A stretch of 64,000 nucleotides of DNA, taken from contig CM043944.1 in assembly GCA_014529385.2 (NCBI GenBank), positions 92,311,914 to 92,375,913 on the forward strand, given 5' to 3'. This stretch comes from Adiantum capillus-veneris. Lineage: Eukaryota > Streptophyta > Polypodiopsida > Polypodiales > Pteridaceae. The position numbers and the translations under genes were made by a program. Below are positions 27,212-37,196 of the stretch, in pieces (the first letter of the stretch is position 1; every line of letters starts with the position of its first letter). The notes beneath the pieces are model-generated. The model was not told the DNA's origin. It saw nothing but the letters and a program-made list of their open reading frames with translations, and searched no databases.

Positions 27212-28414
27212 ATGGCTGGATCACAGGACACTGCTCTTTACAATATCAAGAAGCTGGATGGAACCAATTTCCCATTGTGGAAGAAGCAAATTTGGCACGT
27301 GTTGGTACAAAAGAAGCAGATAAAACCTATAAAGCTCAAAGGGATAAAACCAGAAGATATGGACGAAGATGAATGGAGCGAAATGGATGAATTGGCACTT
27401 TCTACCATTATGCTGACTTTGGCAGAAAGCGTTTACTTCAATGTAGCAGACGAGATGTCGGCTTATCAAGCATGGTTAAAGGTGAGTGATCTTTATGAGA
27501 AGCAGAGTGCAGCTTCACAGGTATACTGGCTTAAGAAGCTTGTTGACTTGAAGATGAAAGAAGGGACACCTATGTCCAATCATCTGAATGAATTCAACAC
27601 AATCTATAGTCAGTTGTCAGCTCAAGGTGTCAAGTTTGATGAACCTGTTAGAGCTATGTTCCTGTTGATCACATTGCCGGAAAGTTGGGACACTTTTCGC
27701 ACAGCTTTGAGTAATTCTGCACCTCCAGATGGTTTGAACATAGCAGGTGTAGAAGGAAGTCTGCTTACTGAAGAAACCAATAGAAAGACAATGGACAAAG
27801 GAAAAGGAACAACCTTAGTTGTCAGGGGATGGACCAAAGAAAAGTACAAAGGTGGAAAGAGGAATCAGTCTCGTAGCAAGTCCCACAGTGCTAAAGGCAA
27901 GAGTGACATAGAATGCTACCATTGTGGCAAGAAGGGTCACATGAAAAGAGACTACAGAGAATGGAAAGCAGAAAAAGGCAAAGAGAAAGCTGAAGACCAT
28001 GGTGAGAAGAACAAGTCCTCAGTGAAGATTCAAGAAATAAATGTGACAAACACTGTTGCAGAGGATGACAGTCTAGTGTCAGGAGACATCTACTTCTTGA
28101 AGAATACAATGGACTCAGCTCTTCTTACAGCATCTGATGGAAATGCACTGAGTGACTGGATAATAGACTCAGGGGCATCACTTCATGTGTCTCCAAACAA
28201 GGAGTGGTTTACTTCTTATGTGACCACTAAAGATCATGTTTGGCTAGGCAATGGGCAGACATGTGAGATCTTAGGTGTTGGAGATGTTCAATTGAAGTTT
28301 CAGAATGGCTCTTCTTTCACGCTGAAGAATGTGAGACATGTTCCCGCAATTACAAAGAGCTTGATCAGCATAGGTTTACTTGATGATGCTGGCTACATCA
28401 CCACTTTTGGATAG
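27212..28414 (+). CDS. Copia Gag-protease part of the polyprotein
   Basis: 400 codons from ATG 27212 to a TAG at 28412-28414. Residues about 1-200 are the UBN2/Copia Gag domain (KLDGTNFPLWKKQIWHVL, later LPESWDTFRTAL). A basic region follows, then a zinc knuckle at about residue 235 reading CYHCGKKGHMKRDY: the fourth ligand, normally Cys, is Tyr. The aspartic protease loop DSGA has its Asp at residue 319. The TAG is in frame with the next open frame, which resumes at 28418, so one stop codon divides the polyprotein. This is either a nonsense mutation or, less likely, programmed readthrough. Gag packages the element RNA and the protease matures the polyprotein. Confidence 0.9.
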   Translation: MAGSQDTALYNIKKLDGTNFPLWKKQIWHVLVQKKQIKPIKLKGIKPEDMDEDEWSEMDELALSTIMLTLAESVYFNVADEMSAYQAWLKVSDLYEKQSAASQVYWLKKLVDLKMKEGTPMSNHLNEFNTIYSQLSAQGVKFDEPVRAMFLLITLPESWDTFRTALSNSAPPDGLNIAGVEGSLLTEETNRKTMDKGKGTTLVVRGWTKEKYKGGKRNQSRSKSHSAKGKSDIECYHCGKKGHMKRDYREWKAEKGKEKAEDHGEKNKSSVKIQEINVTNTVAEDDSLVSGDIYFLKNTMDSALLTASDGNALSDWIIDSGASLHVSPNKEWFTSYVTTKDHVWLGNGQTCEILGVGDVQLKFQNGSSFTLKNVRHVPAITKSLISIGLLDDAGYITTFG

Positions 28415-28417
28415 AAC

Positions 28418-31192
28418 ATGTGGAAGATATCCAAGGGTTCTATGACAGTAGCACATGGAGTAAAGTCTGGAGGACTTTACATGATTTATGTATCAAATGT
28501 CTCTAAAAATGTAATCAATGTAACCGAGCAGCCGAACGTTTCTTTGTGGCATAGCCGGTTAGGACATATGTCCAAGAAGGGAATGGAAATCTTGTCTCGT
28601 TCTGGTTATTTGTCTGGCTTTTCATTTAATGATTTTGAATTCTGTGAACATTGTCTGTATGGTAAGCAAACACAGCAGCCACATAAGCATAGAAGCAGTA
28701 GAAGAGATACACAGTTGGCACTTGTTCATAGTGATTTGTGTGGACCTATGCCTAACCTATCTCTAGGGGGAGCTTCTTACTTTATGACATTTATAGAAGA
28801 TTACTCGAGGAAAGTATGGGTTTACTTTATCAAGCACAAGGATGAAGCGTTTAGTGTTTTCAAAACGTTTGTGACACTTGTGGAGAATCAGAGTGGCAAG
28901 AAGCTTAAATGCTTACGCACTGACAATGGTGGAGAGTATGTTTCAAAGGCCTTTCAGGACTTTTGTGAGTCAAAAGGTATAAAACGTGAACTTACTGCTC
29001 CTTACAATCCTCCTCAAAATGGTGTTGCTGAGAGGATGAATAGGACCATACAAGAGAAGGTCAGAAGTATGTTGTCTAATGAACAGCTGCCAAATGGGTT
29101 TTGGGCTGAAGCTGTATCAACAGCTGTTCATCTTGTAAATAGATCTCCTAGTAAGGTTTTGCAGAAGGATTCAGTGCCAGAGATGGTATGGTCAGGCAAA
29201 ATGCCCTCATACAAGCATCTCAGAGTCTTTGGCTGTGAGGCCTATACTCACGTTCCAAAGGAATTTAGGAACAAACTTGAGCCAAAGAGTAGAAAGTGCA
29301 TCTTTCTAGGCTATGGTAATTCTGGTGAGATGGGGTACAGACTTTGGGATCCTGAATCCATAAAGGTTGTCCGCAGCAATGGTGTTCACTTTAATGAATC
29401 CAAATATCATTCTAAACCAGAGAGGGTTGAGGAGATTAGAAGAGTTGTCTTCCAAGAAGATGGACCTACACGTGCAAGACAAAATGTCAGGGCTCAAGAG
29501 GAGCAAGGACAGGATAGAGTGGAACCACAGGTTGTGGCTGAGCCTGAGCCACCTATTGTGCGTAGATCTGGACGTTTCACGCGACCTCCTGATAGGTTTG
29601 TTCCATCTATGAACTATGTCATGTTGACTGATTGCAATGAGCCTTCATGTTACAAGGAAGCGGTGCAAATGAAGGACTCTGGGAATTGGCAATTGGCCAT
29701 GCAGTCAGAGATGACAGCTCTGCATAAAAACAAGACATGGAAGCTAGTTAAATTACCACGGGGCAAAAAGGCTCTACCCTGTAAATGGGTTTACAGGTAT
29801 AAGATCACCGCTCATGATAGTCAGCCAAAGTACAAAGCAAGGCTTGTTGCCAAGGGCTTTAAGCAAGAACAAGGCATTGACTTTGATGAAGTCTTCTCTC
29901 CGGTGGTCAAGATGACTACATTGAGATGCTTTCTTGCATTGGTTGCCATATTAGATTTGGTGTTGCACCAAATGGATGTCAAGACAACGTTCTTGCATGG
30001 TGATTTAGATGTGGAAATTTACATGCAGCAGCCAGAAGGGTTTGTTGAGAAAGGCAAGGAAGACTGGGTATGCCAGTTGTTAAAGAGTCTTTATGGCTTA
30101 AAACAATCACCGAGGGCATGGTACCATAAATTCCACAAGTTTATGCTTTCTCAAGGCTACAAACGTAGTGAGTTCGATCACTGTCTATATACAAAGAAGG
30201 CTAAGGATGGTAGTTTGTTGATCCTTATTTTGTATGTGGATGACATGTTGATTGCTGGCAAGCACTTGGAAGAAATTTCAGCTTTGAAGTCAAAGATGGC
30301 AAAATCGTTTGACATGAAAGACATGGGTGAGGCAAGTCATATACTTGGTATGCGCATTGAGAGAGACAGATCAAAGAAGTTGATTTGGTTATCTCAAACA
30401 GAGTATATTGACAAGGTTTTGCAACGTTTCAATATGGAGAAGGGAAAGGCATTGAGTGTTCCATTGCCACCATATGTGAAACTTAGCAAACAAGATTGTC
30501 CTGTGTCTGAGGAAGAACAGGCTGAAATGGATAAGATTCCATATGCGTCTGCAGTGGGTAGTTTGATGTATGCAATGATTGCTACTCGCCCAGACATTGC
30601 ATTTGCAGTGGGAGTAGTAAGTCGATACATGTCAAACCCAGGCAAGAAACATTGGGAGGCAGTGAAAGGAATATTGAGATACCTGAAAGCTACAAAGAGT
30701 ATGCGTATATGCTATGGGAGTCAGGAGCTAAGTGTAAAGGGTTTTACAGACTCAGATTATGCAGGTGACTTAGACAATCGAAGGTCTACATCAGGGTATG
30801 TCTTTACATTGGCTGGTGGAGCAGTATCATGGCGTTCTAGATTACAAGATTGTGTTACTCAGTCTACTACAGAGGATGAATATGTTGCAGCATCAGAGGC
30901 ATGCAAAGAATCAATTTGGCTTAATCGACTAGTAACAGATTTGGGAATCAAAGAAGAGATGCCTGTGTTATATTGTGATAGTCAAAGTGCTATACAATTG
31001 GCTCGCAATCCAGTTTATCACTCAAAGACAAAGCATGTGGATGTGAAGTATCATTTCATCAGGGAAATGCTCGAGGATAAGCAACTTCAACTTGTCAAAG
31101 TTCACACCACAGAAAATCTTGCTGATCTACTTACAAAAGGACTTCCCTCAGAGAGCTTTGCACATTTTTGCAAGCAGTTAGGTGTAGGGTAG
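28418..31192 (+). CDS. Copia integrase, reverse transcriptase and RNase H
   Basis: 924 codons with no stop. Residues 44-90: GAG-pre-integrase HHCC finger (WHSRLGHM, then CEHC). Integrase core Asp106, Asp169 (TDNGGEY) and Glu205 (GVAERMNRT), with 35 residues between the last two as expected. RT: KWVYRYK, Asp520 in QMDVKTTFLHGDL, and YVDD at 606-609. RNase H: FTDSDYAGDLDNRRSTSGY, then TEDEYVAASEA, and a C-terminal LADLLTKGLP. All catalytic residues are present. It is in the same frame as the upstream Gag frame. The DNA product would be integrated by this enzyme after reverse transcription in the cytoplasm. Confidence 0.95.
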   Translation: MWKISKGSMTVAHGVKSGGLYMIYVSNVSKNVINVTEQPNVSLWHSRLGHMSKKGMEILSRSGYLSGFSFNDFEFCEHCLYGKQTQQPHKHRSSRRDTQLALVHSDLCGPMPNLSLGGASYFMTFIEDYSRKVWVYFIKHKDEAFSVFKTFVTLVENQSGKKLKCLRTDNGGEYVSKAFQDFCESKGIKRELTAPYNPPQNGVAERMNRTIQEKVRSMLSNEQLPNGFWAEAVSTAVHLVNRSPSKVLQKDSVPEMVWSGKMPSYKHLRVFGCEAYTHVPKEFRNKLEPKSRKCIFLGYGNSGEMGYRLWDPESIKVVRSNGVHFNESKYHSKPERVEEIRRVVFQEDGPTRARQNVRAQEEQGQDRVEPQVVAEPEPPIVRRSGRFTRPPDRFVPSMNYVMLTDCNEPSCYKEAVQMKDSGNWQLAMQSEMTALHKNKTWKLVKLPRGKKALPCKWVYRYKITAHDSQPKYKARLVAKGFKQEQGIDFDEVFSPVVKMTTLRCFLALVAILDLVLHQMDVKTTFLHGDLDVEIYMQQPEGFVEKGKEDWVCQLLKSLYGLKQSPRAWYHKFHKFMLSQGYKRSEFDHCLYTKKAKDGSLLILILYVDDMLIAGKHLEEISALKSKMAKSFDMKDMGEASHILGMRIERDRSKKLIWLSQTEYIDKVLQRFNMEKGKALSVPLPPYVKLSKQDCPVSEEEQAEMDKIPYASAVGSLMYAMIATRPDIAFAVGVVSRYMSNPGKKHWEAVKGILRYLKATKSMRICYGSQELSVKGFTDSDYAGDLDNRRSTSGYVFTLAGGAVSWRSRLQDCVTQSTTEDEYVAASEACKESIWLNRLVTDLGIKEEMPVLYCDSQSAIQLARNPVYHSKTKHVDVKYHFIREMLEDKQLQLVKVHTTENLADLLTKGLPSESFAHFCKQLGVG

Positions 31193-31281
31193 TACATCAC
31201 TTCTCTACATCTCTTGTATATTAGCTTGTATAGTAGCTTCTCTCACACTTAAAGTACCACATTGGACTTTAAGTGGGAGGT

Positions 31282-31472
31282 TGTTGGGGTATAAAGCCCA
31301 ATGTGGTCGCCCAGGTAAGTGGGCGGGCCGCCAGGTATGTACACATATTCTTTGTAAAAACCTAATAAGAACTCACTATGCTCTACACATTACAGTAGAG
31401 CGAGTTCACCATATCGTCGTGCTCTTCTTCTCGCACTCTCTCTCGCGTCGCACTTCCGCTCGCACTCCTTCA
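31282..31472 (+). repeat. Copia 3' LTR (191 bp)
   Basis: Starts TGTTGGGG directly after the purine tract and ends TTCA. About six substitutions and a 4 bp CT indel separate it from the 5' LTR. Confidence 0.95.
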
Positions 31473-31649
31473 AACTCTCCCTAATGAGCCTAGATCAATT
31501 TGCTATATAAGCCAGTACACGATCATTGGAAACTTTACATGCCATACACATGAAGGGAAGAAGAGGAAAGGGCATGTGTTCAACAAAGCTCACCCTTCAA
31601 ATCATGCTATATACCTAGAAGCATGACCAAATTGTAGTGTCTATGATGG

Positions 31650-31758
<109 letters not shown>

Positions 31759-31909
31759 AGATATCAAGGAGATTGTCGCCCATTAACATGCATTCGATGG
31801 CATTTACGCCAAAATACTTGATTTGCTTTTTAACCTAGCTTTGTCTGCTAGAGCACAACGCAAGCCAAATACGTGCAACGTGGCTATTGAAAAAAGGCTC
31901 AAGCATCTG

Positions 31910-31946
<37 letters not shown>

Positions 31947-31948
<2 letters not shown>

Positions 31949-32622
31949 CGTTGGATCCCAATTTAGCTTGAAGTTCTTTGTGGATCTATTTTCTCATGTT
32001 TTCAAGAGGTCCTCTTGAGGATAAATTAATATTTTTGATGTTTAATATATTGATGCATCTTTCTCTATGTAGCAATACTCTAATTTGGTCGAGGGAAATA
32101 ACACTATTATTGCTGCTGTAAGGATTTAGTGCAAAATTGGTGCACATCGTTTGATCAACTCTGAACCTACAACAAGCTACACTTGAAGGATAACAAAGTT
32201 CTACGGCTTTCGATTGGTATCACTTGACACAAACTTGTGTTAAAGTCTCAAAGTAAGTATACATGTGTAATTTCTTCCGTATTATACAATTAAAATGAAC
32301 ATGTGGATTTATCAAATAGTGTTTAAATTTATTCCATGAAAGTTACCCTTGAAGTTATGGAGAGGCCTAGTGATTTTATCACTCATGTTGTATTTAAAAG
32401 CAAAGTTATGTTGTCAAGAGCTGAAATCAATGCACAAAATCCTTCCCTCGCAATGCCTTGATTAGAAACGGGCGAGTGCAAAACAACGCTTGGGAGGTTG
32501 AGACTATCATGGGCATTGGGCTTACACATGGAGATCGAGACTGTTACACAATAAGTTTTGGACAAATTCTCACAATAATTCCCACATTGTGACTTACCTC
32601 AACATCTTGAACTTATCTGAGG
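31947..32622. other. Intergenic, no gene seen
   Basis: AT-rich DNA without a convincing coding frame or repeat on either strand. Confidence 0.35.
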
Positions 32623-32701
32623 GAGGCACCACATACCTAGCTAGGTACAATTGGGGGCAGCCCTTGCCCCCAATCGTACCTAGCTAGGTATGCGGTGCCT
32701 C
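32623..32701. repeat. Near-perfect hairpin, 36 bp arms, 7 nt loop
   Basis: Arms 32623-32658 and 32666-32701 are reverse complements with two mismatches; the loop is AGCCCTT. If transcribed from the minus strand both mismatches become G-U pairs, so the stem would be fully paired. Each arm also holds a perfect 14 bp palindrome TACCTAGCTAGGTA. It could be a tiny foldback element or a small-RNA hairpin locus. No flanking target duplication was recognised. Confidence 0.85.
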
Positions 32702-34606
32702 TCGAGCAGAAGCTCATGATGTTATGAATTGTGTGAAAAACATTGGAAAAGACTTTGTTTTCCTACACGAGAAAATTTCTAAATCTTCTTGTGAATTAGC
32801 TGACTAACGATGGCGCTGCCCATGGCAAGTGCAAGGCTCATGATCATCTCTAAAGACCAATATGGGTTGTGTTGCTATGTGTGTTTTGAGTGTATCAAAC
32901 GATGATGGATGGTGGCAATGCAACAACCGTAATTAGTGCTAATGGACCATGGCGGAAGCAATGACTACTAGTGGCAAAGTTTGGTCAGAATTGCAAAAGA
33001 CTGCAGGTAATTGGTGCAAATTTTGAGGGAAACAACGTGCACAAGCAGTCAATGCTATCATCAAAGGTTCACAATGGCTTGATCTCTCTCTCCTCTTCTC
33101 TCTTTGTCTCTATTGTGGTGTTGAGATTCGGCGTGTGTACTTCGTCAAAAGTTGCTCACCAACATTCATGTTGTTCTTCCCTGTAAAAGCAAGACTGCAG
33201 ACAAGGAGAAACATTGGCTTTCTGTTTTGATTACTTGGTAAGCCTAATGTGCTTCCTTGGCTTCTTGAGCCCAGACTTGGCTGCTTGGCATGATCTAGGC
33301 CATTACCTTGGATCCAAATCGACGGCTACGAGCCTCGCTAAAACAACTTGCACTGCGATTAATAATAGCATATTGCTACTTTTTTGTTGAGCATGCCTGC
33401 ATTGAAAAAGCGCTCTTGCTGTGCGACGATAAAAAGCTGTTATGAGGACTTTGTCTAAAGTTTGTGCACCTAAAGCATGTCTACTCCGATCTCCATCATC
33501 TCTTTTGCAATCCCTAGTGTCAACTGTCACGCTCGTTGCAAGCGCATGTAGCATGAGGGTGAGGTTGATGGCAAATGGCAGGTGAAAGCCCTATGCTAGT
33601 GCTAATGAAACAGTCCAGCTTTGCTTTGCTTTGCTTTGCAAATGATGGAAACCTAAGAGAGTTTTTAAGAGAGTTTTAAAAAAAGCTTGCATGTTCAACC
33701 TACCCAAGTGGCAACCAAGGACTGGCGTTAGATATACATTATCTAAAAATAAGGTGGAAAAATTCTCTTATTTTGTAGACATTAGCAAAGATAAAAAAAA
33801 GAACCAATTTTTGGGGCTATATATAATTTATTTTTCTTTCTAGATCATGTAGAGAATTCTAAAAATGTTAATACAATTGTCCCACGAATAAATAGTATAG
33901 AGATTAACTAATAGACATGGATATCAATTAGCGGGTATGTCGACACAATAAACTAGTGCTTTTCTTGTTAAAATGGCTACACTAACCTCTCAATATTTCT
34001 TAAGTATACCATGAAATTAGGGTTTGAACACAAAACCAAGAGATTAAACGGTGATGATTTAACCCACTACATAGAGTTTTTGTTTTACCAATCTTCAAGC
34101 TTGTAGGTAGTTCATCAAATTTGCACTCTAGATCATGTTTAAATCAATTGGCAACACATCTCCCAATTCCAACCATTCCTCTTTCAAATGGGAGCTTTTA
34201 CCTTACCACAATGAAGCAATAGAAAAGTTAGCTTCTCTTAACGAGCTCCGAAGTCGTATATATACTTAAATCATACTTTCATACTCGTATGCGTTTGCTA
34301 TATGTTAGTCGTATGGAAAAACTATGTTTCTTAGGTGTGTAAGTTGGAGATCCTTGGTTCTTGTATGAGTGCACTCTGTACAAACCTAAACAACCGCATC
34401 ATAAGTATTTTGTGAAAAATCCAAAACACCCTTGAAATGCTGAAAATTCTCAAAAGCAAAAACAAAATTTAGGGGTATTTTGATAATTTCTCTCATGTAG
34501 CTAGTTCTTGTAGGTACAAAACAAAATAAGTGCATTACAAAAAAAGTGGTTTCTCTTTTATTGTTAGTTTCGATTTGAGTCTCACCGTTCTTTGCACATG
34601 GCATGA

Positions 34607-34610
<4 letters not shown>
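32702..34610. other. Intergenic, no gene recognised
   Basis: Short frames only (for example 32971-33186 and 33303-33554), without known motifs. No splice series was found. Confidence 0.3.
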
Positions 34611-34651
<41 letters not shown>

Positions 34652-34688
34652 AAAGATAAGCATAACAAGGACAATTTGTAAACCCTAA

Positions 34689-34742
<54 letters not shown>

Positions 34743-34785
34743 GATAAGCATAACAAGGACAATTTGTAAACCCTAAATTATTAAT
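34611..34785. repeat. Tandem duplication: (CT)n plus 40 bp unit, two copies
   Basis: A (CT)n run followed by CAAAGATAAGCATAACAAGG and GACAATTTGTAAACCCTAA occurs twice (CT tracts about 34611-34648 and 34690-34738). The non-microsatellite parts are identical, so the duplication is recent. Confidence 0.9.
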
Positions 34786-35754
34786 TATAATGTTTTGAAA
34801 CGAATGTTTCTCCACCAAAAAGAAAAAGGAAATTTGAGAAGATGTAGTTTCCTTATGTTGACTCTTGTTTTATCATACACTTACCATCTTTAGAAAAAAA
34901 AAAACAATTCTCCCAAGACACAAACCGTTACAACAAACCACCTCATACCAACTTAGAAAAGAGATGAGTGGCTGTTCCCTTCTTCGACGGCCCCCCTTTG
35001 ATCTCGGGCTTGTATTTTTGGATCAAAGGAGCGCCCTGCATTCCGATCGCCCATGGAATGAGCATGAAGTATTGTTTAGGGAAAATTACCAAAATACCCT
35101 TCAAATTTCCAAAATGCCCTTCAAATTTTCCTAAATTCGCAAAATACCCATGATTGTGAGATTAAATCTCTCCAAAGATAAAATAATTTGTAGCTTCTGA
35201 TAAGAAGACTGGTTGTCTATCAATACAAGATACTAAAACTAGAATTTGAGTTGGTTATGTAGGCTTTGGAGATTAATTGCTTCATTATTTTTAGATATAA
35301 CTACCCTTTTTGCGAGGTAATTTGTGACAAATTACATGCTAAGCACTCAAAAACGGATCTCAAAAGGAATAAGGAGTAAAACATCTCAACAATCCAACCA
35401 AAATAGATACAAGGGGATTTTTAAATTTTTTGAAATTTGAGGGGTATTTTGGGAATTTTCATAAATTAGAGGGGTATTTTCTAAGTTTCCTATTTCGTTG
35501 TTGCGGCTATGCTTGGGAAGGGGCTATGATAATTTAGGTTTTATTATTGGTTTGTAAAATGCCTAGTCTATGAACTCTTATGGGCTTGGTTGTCTCTTAT
35601 GTTACTCTGTGTCATCCCTGGCTCATTTAAGGCAGGGAGGTGTTGTATTATTCTTTTTGTTATTATGTTAATCTATCTACCCTCTCATATTTGTGAGTAT
35701 GGCTAAAAAAGAAAAGAAAAGAGGCAAGTGAAATGTTAAAGCTCTTTGCAAGAA
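34786..35754. other. AT-rich intergenic DNA, no gene seen
   Basis: Contains repeated small motifs of the type AAATTTGAGGGGTATTTTG (about 35435-35480; reverse-strand versions near 34465-34490 and 35085-35150). No coding content. Confidence 0.35.
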
Positions 35755-35762
35755 TGTGCAAT

Positions 35763-35980
35763 CCCGGGGCAGTCACTTATCAAAAGACCCGTATATCACG
35801 TGCGTTCAAGAGGTAATTAATAATACCCCAATATATATACTATACTTACACTGTGAGCCTATTTAAAAAACCCCCACCCCCCTCTGTATGTATACATTTT
35901 TATACATTTTGACCTTTTAATAATCCTCTCCGGTTAACTCACGTGATATCATACACATTCTAAAAAGTGACCGCCCCAGG
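35763..35980. mobile_element. hAT-like MITE with 8 bp target duplication
   Basis: A 218 bp element with terminal inverted repeats (left CCCGGGGCAGTCAC, right end reverse complement CCTGGGGCGGTCAC; similarity continues inward through TATCACGTG). It is flanked by the perfect 8 bp repeat TGTGCAAT (35755-35762 and 35981-35988). Eight-base duplications and G+C-rich short termini fit hAT MITEs. No coding capacity. A relative lies at 40167-40304. Confidence 0.85.
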
Positions 35981-36103
35981 TGTGCAATAACTTGAAATTG
36001 GATTTAAATGTGAAAGAGAAATGTGGCTCACCTTTCTATTTGTTGTTGTCCTCTCAAGAAGGTTAACACAGTAGAAGAGATACACTAGTTGAGAGCATAG
36101 ACG

Positions 36104-36127
36104 TTTAGGGTTTAGGGTTTAGGGTTT
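36104..36127. repeat. Interstitial telomere-like (TTTAGGG) repeat, 3 units
   Basis: Three exact TTTAGGG units plus a partial fourth, the plant telomere sequence, in intergenic DNA. Confidence 0.9.
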
Positions 36128-36299
36128 ATAGGACTAAATGACATGGAGTCTTGAATGAAGGCCCAGCCATGGGATCCACAAAGGAGAACTCCATGCACAA
36201 GACCCTGTGCCATTTAGTCATGAGGTCCCAACTCCTTCGAAGGTGCTCTAGCACAAGCTAGGCCATTTAGCAGAACGATAGGGTCTTTGAGCATAGGGA

Positions 36300-36810
36300 C
36301 ACAAAGGATTCTAGAGAGGCTTTTTCACTCCTGATCACATCCTCACACTCAAGGTGATTATAGAGGAGGGTAGAGTACACAAAAAATGGATACATTGTTG
36401 CTTTGTGGACTTCAACAAAACCTTCGACACAGTTTCGAGAGCTAGGCTCATGTGTCAACTACATGACATGGATTCCCGTATGGAGCTTATATGGAGGATT
36501 AAGAAACTTTGAGAGAAAATGGTGGGTAAATCACACACATCAAAGGGTCTCTCAGGACATGTTTTCTCCACATTAGGGTGAAACATTGATGACCGATCTT
36601 CGCAACATTTGTCCCTTACGTTGATGACATTTTTGATTATTGCGAGAAAAGGAGACAGAGAACCCTTGGATACCCCTTCTATGTATGCAGATGATATTGT
36701 GCTTATTGCAAACTTGTCGCAAGGGCTATGCACATGACACTGGTCTTGCAATGAACCTTGGTAAAACCAAATCATGGTGTTTAATACTACAACTCAATGG
36801 GTGCAAGGGC
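36300..36810 (+). pseudogene. LINE reverse-transcriptase fragment
   Basis: The plus-strand frame near 36330-36470 reads CCFVDFNKTFDTVSRARL, RT motif A of non-LTR retrotransposons. After frame breaks, SMYADDIVLIANLSQGL (about 36680-36725) is motif C (YADD), followed by LGKTKSW. Several stops and shifts show it is dead. It is a 5'- and 3'-truncated LINE just downstream of the 3' end of CEP44. Confidence 0.75.
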
Positions 36811-36812
36811 AT

Positions 36813-36816
<4 letters not shown>

Positions 36817-36855
<39 letters not shown>

Positions 36856-36857
36856 AC
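36817..36857. repeat. (GA)n microsatellite
   Basis: GA run of about 40 bp with one interruption. Confidence 0.9.
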
Positions 36858-37196
36858 ACAATAGCTTTATAAGGCTTTGTAAGGGAAGATACACTTTGTG
36901 ATTTTGGTAAAGGTGTAGGTGGGCTAATCACATAACCTCAAGTGAGGCCTTTTTGAGGATGTAAAGACCATATCCAAACTAATAATCATGTGCATTATGG
37001 ATCCTCGTTTGTTGATTCGACATCCGGAAGTCCTCAACCATGGTTCACACTCTTCAAACAAACTATGTATGGTTCTTCTTATCCATTGTCCAAATATGGA
37101 AATCCCATCTACTCATGGTCCATAAAGAAGCTACATCATCAAAACATAAGTAAGAAACTAATTAGCTTTGTCACTTAATTTAAAAATAGGAGTAAA

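Larger units (their letters stand above)
25926..31472 (+). mobile_element. Near-intact Ty1/Copia retrotransposon with target-site duplication
   Basis: Direct LTRs at 25926-26120 and 31282-31472 flank an internal region with a primer-binding site TGGTATCAGAGC (26123-26134, initiator tRNA-Met type), a leader of about 1.1 kb, gag-pol, and a polypurine tract AAGTGGGAGG just before the 3' LTR. The 5 bp repeat AACTC stands directly outside both ends (25921-25925 and 31473-31477). Domain order protease, integrase, RT, RNase H is that of Copia. The two LTRs differ at only a few positions plus a CT-tract indel, so the insertion is fairly young. Confidence 0.97.

Noticed and set aside
34865-35153. Possible small gene (frames on both strands near 34970-35070)
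   Set aside because: Short, AT-rich flanks, no splice partners and no motif I recognise.
36104-36127. True telomere or chromosome end
   Set aside because: Only three units, with ordinary genomic and transposon sequence on both sides.
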